From: 66-474 sp051954935
GTDB lineage: Bacteria > Pseudomonadota > Gammaproteobacteria > Xanthomonadales > Rhodanobacteraceae
NCBI GenBank assembly: GCA_051954935.1
Contig: JBQCHG010000001.1
Location: 1 to 9,040, forward strand
Length of the DNA stretch: 9,040 nucleotides
Reading direction: 5' to 3'
Part shown: positions 5,910 to 9,040 of the stretch, piece after piece
Layout of the letters: every line of letters starts with the position of its first letter
Position numbering within the stretch: the stretch's first letter is position 1
The notes under the pieces: model-generated
What the model saw: only the letters and a program-made list of their open reading frames with translations
What the model was told of the DNA's origin: nothing
The model's database searches: none
Translations under genes and position numbers: made by a program

Positions 5910-6497
5910 ATGTTGAATCTCGAAATTCTCGCCACCCTGCGCAACCTGATCGACGAGGCGCGGCGCTACGGCGACCCCGAACCCGGCGCAGTGAACGTCG
6001 CCACGGTCGGCGCCGACGGCAAGGTGTCCGCGCGCATGGTGCTGCTGAAGCACGTGGACGAGCGCGGGTTCACGTTCTTCACCGATTACCGCAGCGAAAA
6101 GGCGCGGGCGATCGAGGCACACCCGCAGGTGGCGCTCACGCTTCACTGGAAACACCTGCAGCCGGCGGCACAGGTACGCGTGGAGGGCCGCGCCGAAAAG
6201 CTGACCGCGGAGGAGTCGGACGTCTATTTCGCCACGCGCGCGAGACTGAGCCAGCTTGGCGCCTGGGCTTCCGAGCAGTCCAGCACGTTGCGGGACCGCG
6301 AACTGCTGGCGCAGCGCGTCGAACAGCGCGAGCACGAATTCGAGAACCGCGAGATTCCGCGCCCGCCATACTGGGGCGGCTATCGCGTGGTGCCCGAGAT
6401 GGTCGAGTTCTGGTACGCGCACGTGCATCGCCTGAACGAGCGCGAGCGCTGGGAGCTCACGAACGGGGAATGGAAACGGCGGCTGCTCTATCCATGA
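5910..6497 (+). CDS. pdxH: Pyridoxine/pyridoxamine 5'-phosphate oxidase
   Basis: An FMN-dependent cytoplasmic oxidase that makes pyridoxal 5'-phosphate from PNP or PMP, the last step of vitamin B6 synthesis and salvage. It has 195 residues against 218 in E. coli; the missing part is the variable N-terminus. Landmarks are NVATVGADGKVSARMVLLKH (29-48, with R42 and K47 at FMN/substrate positions), DYRSEKARAIEAHP (59-72), RARLSQLGAWASEQS (110-124), PYWGGYRVVPEMVEFWY (153-169) and the C-terminal RRLLYP. In the C-terminal signature, E. coli EFWQGGEHRLHDR reads EFWYAHVHRLNER here, so the PLP-contacting His is Asn (N176) while the Arg (R174) is kept. The ATG at 5910 has a weak ribosome site. The stop overlaps the next start as ATGA. 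Confidence 0.95.
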   Translation: MLNLEILATLRNLIDEARRYGDPEPGAVNVATVGADGKVSARMVLLKHVDERGFTFFTDYRSEKARAIEAHPQVALTLHWKHLQPAAQVRVEGRAEKLTAEESDVYFATRARLSQLGAWASEQSSTLRDRELLAQRVEQREHEFENREIPRPPYWGGYRVVPEMVEFWYAHVHRLNERERWELTNGEWKRRLLYP

Positions 6498-6934
6498 GCG
6501 GTTCGCAACCTGTCACCCGCATCGCCACCGCGAACCTCGAGGTGCGTACTCGTGGACGCGGCTTCGTCGAGCTGGACGATCGCCTCCGCACGGCGCTCGC
6601 AGACAGCGGCGTGCGCGAAGGCGTGGCGCATGTATTCACCCAGCACACCAGTTGCTCACTGCTGATCTGCGAGAACGCCGATCCGGCCGTGCGCGAGGAT
6701 CTGGAGCGATACTTCTCGCGACTGGTGCGTGACGGCGATCCGCTGTTCCGGCACGACGCGGAGGGTCCGGACGACATGCCCGCGCACGTGCGCTCGATCC
6801 TGACCGGCGTGAGCTTGAGCCTTCCCGTGCGCAACGGCGAACTGGCGCTCGGCACCTGGCAGGGCGTGTACCTGTGGGAGCATCGTGCCGCACCGCACGT
6901 GCGAAAGATCAGCGCCACTTTTATCGGGTATTGA
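6494..6934 (+). CDS. yjbQ: YjbQ/UPF0047 family protein
   Basis: A small cytoplasmic protein of 146 residues in a widespread family (E. coli YjbQ, 138 residues). Members have been reported to support thiamine phosphate formation when ThiE is absent; the physiological reaction is still uncertain. The sequence follows the family closely: AHVFTQHTSCSLLICENADP (45-64, with conserved H51), YFSRLVRDGDPLFRHD (73-88), EGPDDMPAHVRSIL (90-103), and the signature SLSLPVRNGELALGTWQGV (107-125), then EHR (129-131). The ATG at 6494 is preferred over an upstream start eight codons earlier, because it makes an ATGA overlap with pdxH and begins at the usual N-terminus. The next gene begins on the base after its stop. 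Confidence 0.92.
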   Translation: MSGSQPVTRIATANLEVRTRGRGFVELDDRLRTALADSGVREGVAHVFTQHTSCSLLICENADPAVREDLERYFSRLVRDGDPLFRHDAEGPDDMPAHVRSILTGVSLSLPVRNGELALGTWQGVYLWEHRAAPHVRKISATFIGY

Positions 6935-7738
6935 ATGCACGGTCCGCGTCGCATCGTCTGCCTCACCGAAGAGCCGACCGAAGTGCTTTACGCGCTCGGC
7001 GAGCAGGACCGCATCGTAGGCATCAGCGGCTTCACCGTGCGGCCGCCACGCGCGCGGAAAGAAAAGCCCAAGGTTTCCGCATTCACCAGCGCCAGGATCG
7101 GCGAGATCCTGAAGCTGAAGCCGGATTTCGCGATCGGCTTTTCCGACATCCAGGCCGACATCGCGCGCGAGCTGATCGCGCACGGCGTGGAGGTGTGGAT
7201 CAGCAATCATCGCAGCGTGGCCGGCATCCTCGATTACATCCGACGTCTGGGGGCGCTGGTGGGCGCCGCCGACAAGGCCGAAGCATTCATGGGTGCGGCA
7301 CGACGGCGCATCGAAGACGTGCGCGAGCGGACCGCGCGGCTGCCGCTGAGACCTCGCGTGTATTTCGAGGAATGGGACGAACCGATGATCTCCGGAATCC
7401 GCTGGGTCGCGGAACTGATCCGCATCGCCGGCGGCGACGACGTGTTTCCGGAGCTCGCCGAACACCCGCTTGCCAGGCATCGCATCATTGCCGATGGCAC
7501 GGAGGTGATCCGTCGTGCGCCCGAGATCATCCTCGCCTCGTGGTGCGGCAAGAAGTTTCGCCCGGAGAAACTTGCCGCGCGCCCCGGCTGGGAGGCGATT
7601 CCCGCCGTGCGTGACGGCGAGCTGCACGAAATCAAGTCGCCGATCATCCTGCAGCCGGGGCCGGCTGCATTGACCGACGGGCTGGACGCGCTGCACGCGG
7701 TGATCGCGGGTTGGGCGAGTCGCCGATCATCTAACTGA
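6935..7738 (+). CDS. BtuF-like (cobalamin-type) binding protein, no signal peptide
   Basis: A 267-residue protein with the fold of helical-backbone ABC substrate-binding proteins (BtuF/FhuD type, Fe/B12 periplasmic-binding family). The first lobe has RRIVCLTEEPTEVLYALG (5-22), IVGISGFTVRPP (27-38), KVSAFTSARIGEILKLKPD (46-64) and NHRSVAGILDYIRRLGALVG (91-110). The second has RVYFEEWDEPMISGIRWVAE (141-160), IAGGDDVFPEL (164-174), SWCGKKFRPEKLAARPGWE (202-220) and KSPIILQPGPAALTDGL (234-250). The N-terminus goes straight into the first beta strand. There is no hydrophobic signal, and C9 is not in a lipobox, so the protein should be cytoplasmic unless the start is wrong. The ATG directly follows the yjbQ stop (TGAATG), so an upstream extension would run into yjbQ. 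No BtuC or BtuD gene is near. The ligand is unproven; B12 is only a family-level guess. Confidence 0.88.
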   Translation: MHGPRRIVCLTEEPTEVLYALGEQDRIVGISGFTVRPPRARKEKPKVSAFTSARIGEILKLKPDFAIGFSDIQADIARELIAHGVEVWISNHRSVAGILDYIRRLGALVGAADKAEAFMGAARRRIEDVRERTARLPLRPRVYFEEWDEPMISGIRWVAELIRIAGGDDVFPELAEHPLARHRIIADGTEVIRRAPEIILASWCGKKFRPEKLAARPGWEAIPAVRDGELHEIKSPIILQPGPAALTDGLDALHAVIAGWASRRSSN

Positions 7739-7739
7739 T

Positions 7740-7755
7740 GCAGGAACGCGCCTGC
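7740..7755. other. Weak hairpin in the convergent gap
   Basis: The 38 bases between the converging BtuF-like and yggT genes contain GCAGG/CCTGC around AACGCG, followed by alternating GC. There is no T-run, so an intrinsic terminator is not supported. It is the only structure I see in this gap. Confidence 0.25.
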
Positions 7756-7776
7756 GCGCGCGCGGAGCCCGTTCTC

Positions 7777-8349
7777 TCAAAGGCTCAGTTGATGCCCGAG
7801 GTCGAACAGCGGCGTCACGACCAGCAGGCGCAGAAACAGGATGATCAGGATCGCCAGCGCGGGCGAAAGATCCAGCCCGCCGGGTGCCGGCAGCAAACGC
7901 CGCAACGGACGCAATGCCGGTTCCACCAGCCGGCCCAGCAAGGGAATCAACGGATGCCGCGCATCCAGGCTGACGAAACTCAGCAGCGCCCAGATGAAGA
8001 TCATGATCAGGTACAGCACCGCGAAGAAATCCAGCAGATCGGCCAAGCCGAGCAACATCAGGCCTGGAATCGCGCCGCGAAAGCCGATCAGCGCGTACAG
8101 CGCGATGTTCTTCAGGAATTCCGCCAGCCACGCAATCAGCAATGCGGCGATGTTGATGCGGCGGAAGTTCGGGATCACCCGCCGCAGCGGCATCAACACG
8201 GGATTCGTGCTGCGGTACAGGAATTGGCTGAGCGGATTGTAGAAGTCCGCGCGCACGGCCTCGGCCAGCGTGCGCAGCACGAACAGCGCGACGATCACGC
8301 CGAATACGATCTCGATCAGCAGGGCGGCGGCGCTTGCAAAATAGGACAT
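7777..8349 (-). CDS. yggT: YggT family membrane protein
   Basis: An inner-membrane protein of 190 residues with two YGGT repeats, length typical of proteobacteria. The duplication is visible: NPVLMPLRRVIP (49-60) matches EPALRPLRRLLP (143-154), and each is followed by a hydrophobic segment. Membrane segments are likely at about 7-28, 67-90, 96-127 (long, probably two) and 161-182. The function is unsettled; the family has been tied to osmotic tolerance and to membrane or division processes. The ATG at 8349 gives MSYFASAAALLIE, the usual start. A TTG 13 codons upstream would add a Cys-rich leader and is not favoured. The Shine-Dalgarno is poor. It lies 69 bases downstream of proC on the same strand, the usual order. 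That spacer has an extended -10-like TGCTATGCT that could give a weak internal promoter. Confidence 0.93.
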   Translation of the reverse strand: MSYFASAAALLIEIVFGVIVALFVLRTLAEAVRADFYNPLSQFLYRSTNPVLMPLRRVIPNFRRINIAALLIAWLAEFLKNIALYALIGFRGAIPGLMLLGLADLLDFFAVLYLIMIFIWALLSFVSLDARHPLIPLLGRLVEPALRPLRRLLPAPGGLDLSPALAILIILFLRLLVVTPLFDLGHQLSL

Positions 8350-8418
8350 GGCTGGACAGAGACAAACGTCAGATGCGAAGCATAGCAACGCGGCGCGGCC
8401 GTCGCGTATGCGGGCGTC

Positions 8419-9040
8419 TCAATCGAGCATCGCGGAAAGCTCTCCGCCGCGGCGCGTGGCCGCGGCCATTGCCCGCTGCACCAGCTCGCGGAGGCCGCCT
8501 TGCGCAAATGCATCGAGGGCGGCCTGGGTGGTGCCCTGCGGTGACGTGACCCGTGCGCGCAGCGTCGCCGCGCTCTCGCCGCCTTCGGCCAGCATGCGCC
8601 CCGCGCCCAGGCAGGTCTGCACCGCCAGGGCGCGCGCAGTGTCGCGTGGCAGGCCCAGTTGCACCGCCGCGTCCTCCATGGCTTCGACCAGCAGGAAGAA
8701 ATAGGCGGGGCCGGAGCCCGAGAGCGCGGTCACCACGTCCATCCGCGATTCGTCGTCGATCCAGCGCGCGATGCCCGCCGCATTGAGGATGCGCTCCGCC
8801 AGCGCGCGTTGCGCCGCACCCACGCGCGCGTTTGCGCACAGGCCCGACGCGCCGGCGCCGATCAATGCGGGCGTGTTGGGCATGCAGCGCACGATCGCCA
8901 GGTGCGCACCGAGCCAGCGCTCCAGTTGTTCGATGCGCACGCCGGCGGCAATCGAGATCAGCAGCGGACGGGTTTCGCGCAGCGGTTCGGCCAATTGCTC
9001 GCAGACCTTGCGCGCCATCTGCGGCTTGACGGCCAGCACC
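8419..9040 (-). CDS. proC: Pyrroline-5-carboxylate reductase, C-terminal part
   Basis: ProC reduces 1-pyrroline-5-carboxylate to L-proline with NAD(P)H, the last step of proline synthesis in the cytoplasm. The window holds the last 206 codons plus one base. About 65-70 N-terminal residues, including the nucleotide-binding GxGxxG, lie beyond the right edge. Counting from the first complete visible codon, motifs are VLAVKPQ (1-7), VRCMPNTPALIGAGASGL (50-67), ALSGSGPAYFFLLVEAMEDA (105-124) and the family signature around VTSPQGTTQAALDAF (164-178). The stop is TGA. The gene lies upstream of yggT on the same strand, a pairing common in gammaproteobacteria. The identification is certain. Confidence 0.97.
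   Translation of the reverse strand, partial: VLAVKPQMARKVCEQLAEPLRETRPLLISIAAGVRIEQLERWLGAHLAIVRCMPNTPALIGAGASGLCANARVGAAQRALAERILNAAGIARWIDDESRMDVVTALSGSGPAYFFLLVEAMEDAAVQLGLPRDTARALAVQTCLGAGRMLAEGGESAATLRARVTSPQGTTQAALDAFAQGGLRELVQRAMAAATRRGGELSAMLD

Noticed and set aside
6656..7696. 346-codon minus-strand frame
   Set aside because: It is antisense to yjbQ and the BtuF-like gene, both clearly recognised; no motif is seen in it.
7739..7776. Bidirectional terminator between the converging genes
   Set aside because: There is only a five-pair stem and no T-run on either strand; kept as a weak hairpin only.
7738..8385. Gln-rich 215-codon plus-strand frame
   Set aside because: It is the complement of the hydrophobic yggT codons; the Gln/Arg richness is what antisense of Leu-rich membrane segments gives.

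Overview
This is a GC-rich, densely coded bacterial chromosome segment made of housekeeping genes. The gene set (complete or partial valS, hemE, aroB, aroK, pdxH, yggT, proC), the protein sequences and the extragenic palindromes point to a gammaproteobacterium of the Xanthomonadales type (Xanthomonadaceae or Rhodanobacteraceae). That placement is inference from recall, not a database result. I see no phage, plasmid, IS, CRISPR, tRNA or rRNA.

Layout. Bases 1-1130 (minus) hold the first 376 codons of valS, with a good sigma-70-like promoter upstream. Bases 1131-1622 have no credible gene and hold palindromes that look like a degenerate dispersed intergenic repeat. Bases 1623-4673 (minus) hold aroK, aroB, a small WGR-domain gene and hemE. 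aroK/aroB overlap by 4 nt and WGR/hemE by 8 nt. A REP-like palindrome sits between aroB and the WGR gene, and its GTAG head supplies the aroB stop codon. Bases 4674-4899 are the divergent control region between aroK and dodecin, with candidate promoters both ways and a strong hairpin.

Bases 4900-7738 (plus) hold dodecin, an OmpR-type response regulator with no kinase beside it, pdxH, a YjbQ-family gene and a BtuF-like binding-protein gene with no signal peptide. From the regulator onward the genes are spaced 10 nt apart, overlap by 4 nt and then abut exactly, so they look like one translationally coupled operon. Bases 7777-9040 (minus) hold yggT and the C-terminal part of proC, converging on the plus-strand operon.

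How the genes work together. AroK and AroB act in the shikimate pathway and HemE in tetrapyrrole synthesis. The plus-strand group has a cofactor theme: dodecins bind flavin, PdxH is an FMN enzyme that makes PLP, YjbQ proteins have been linked to thiamine phosphate formation, and the last protein resembles the B12-binding protein BtuF. An orphan regulator heading this group is the most interesting arrangement here. Nothing in the window amounts to a clear new defence or mobile system; the findings are modest oddities in ordinary genes and in the intergenic repeats.
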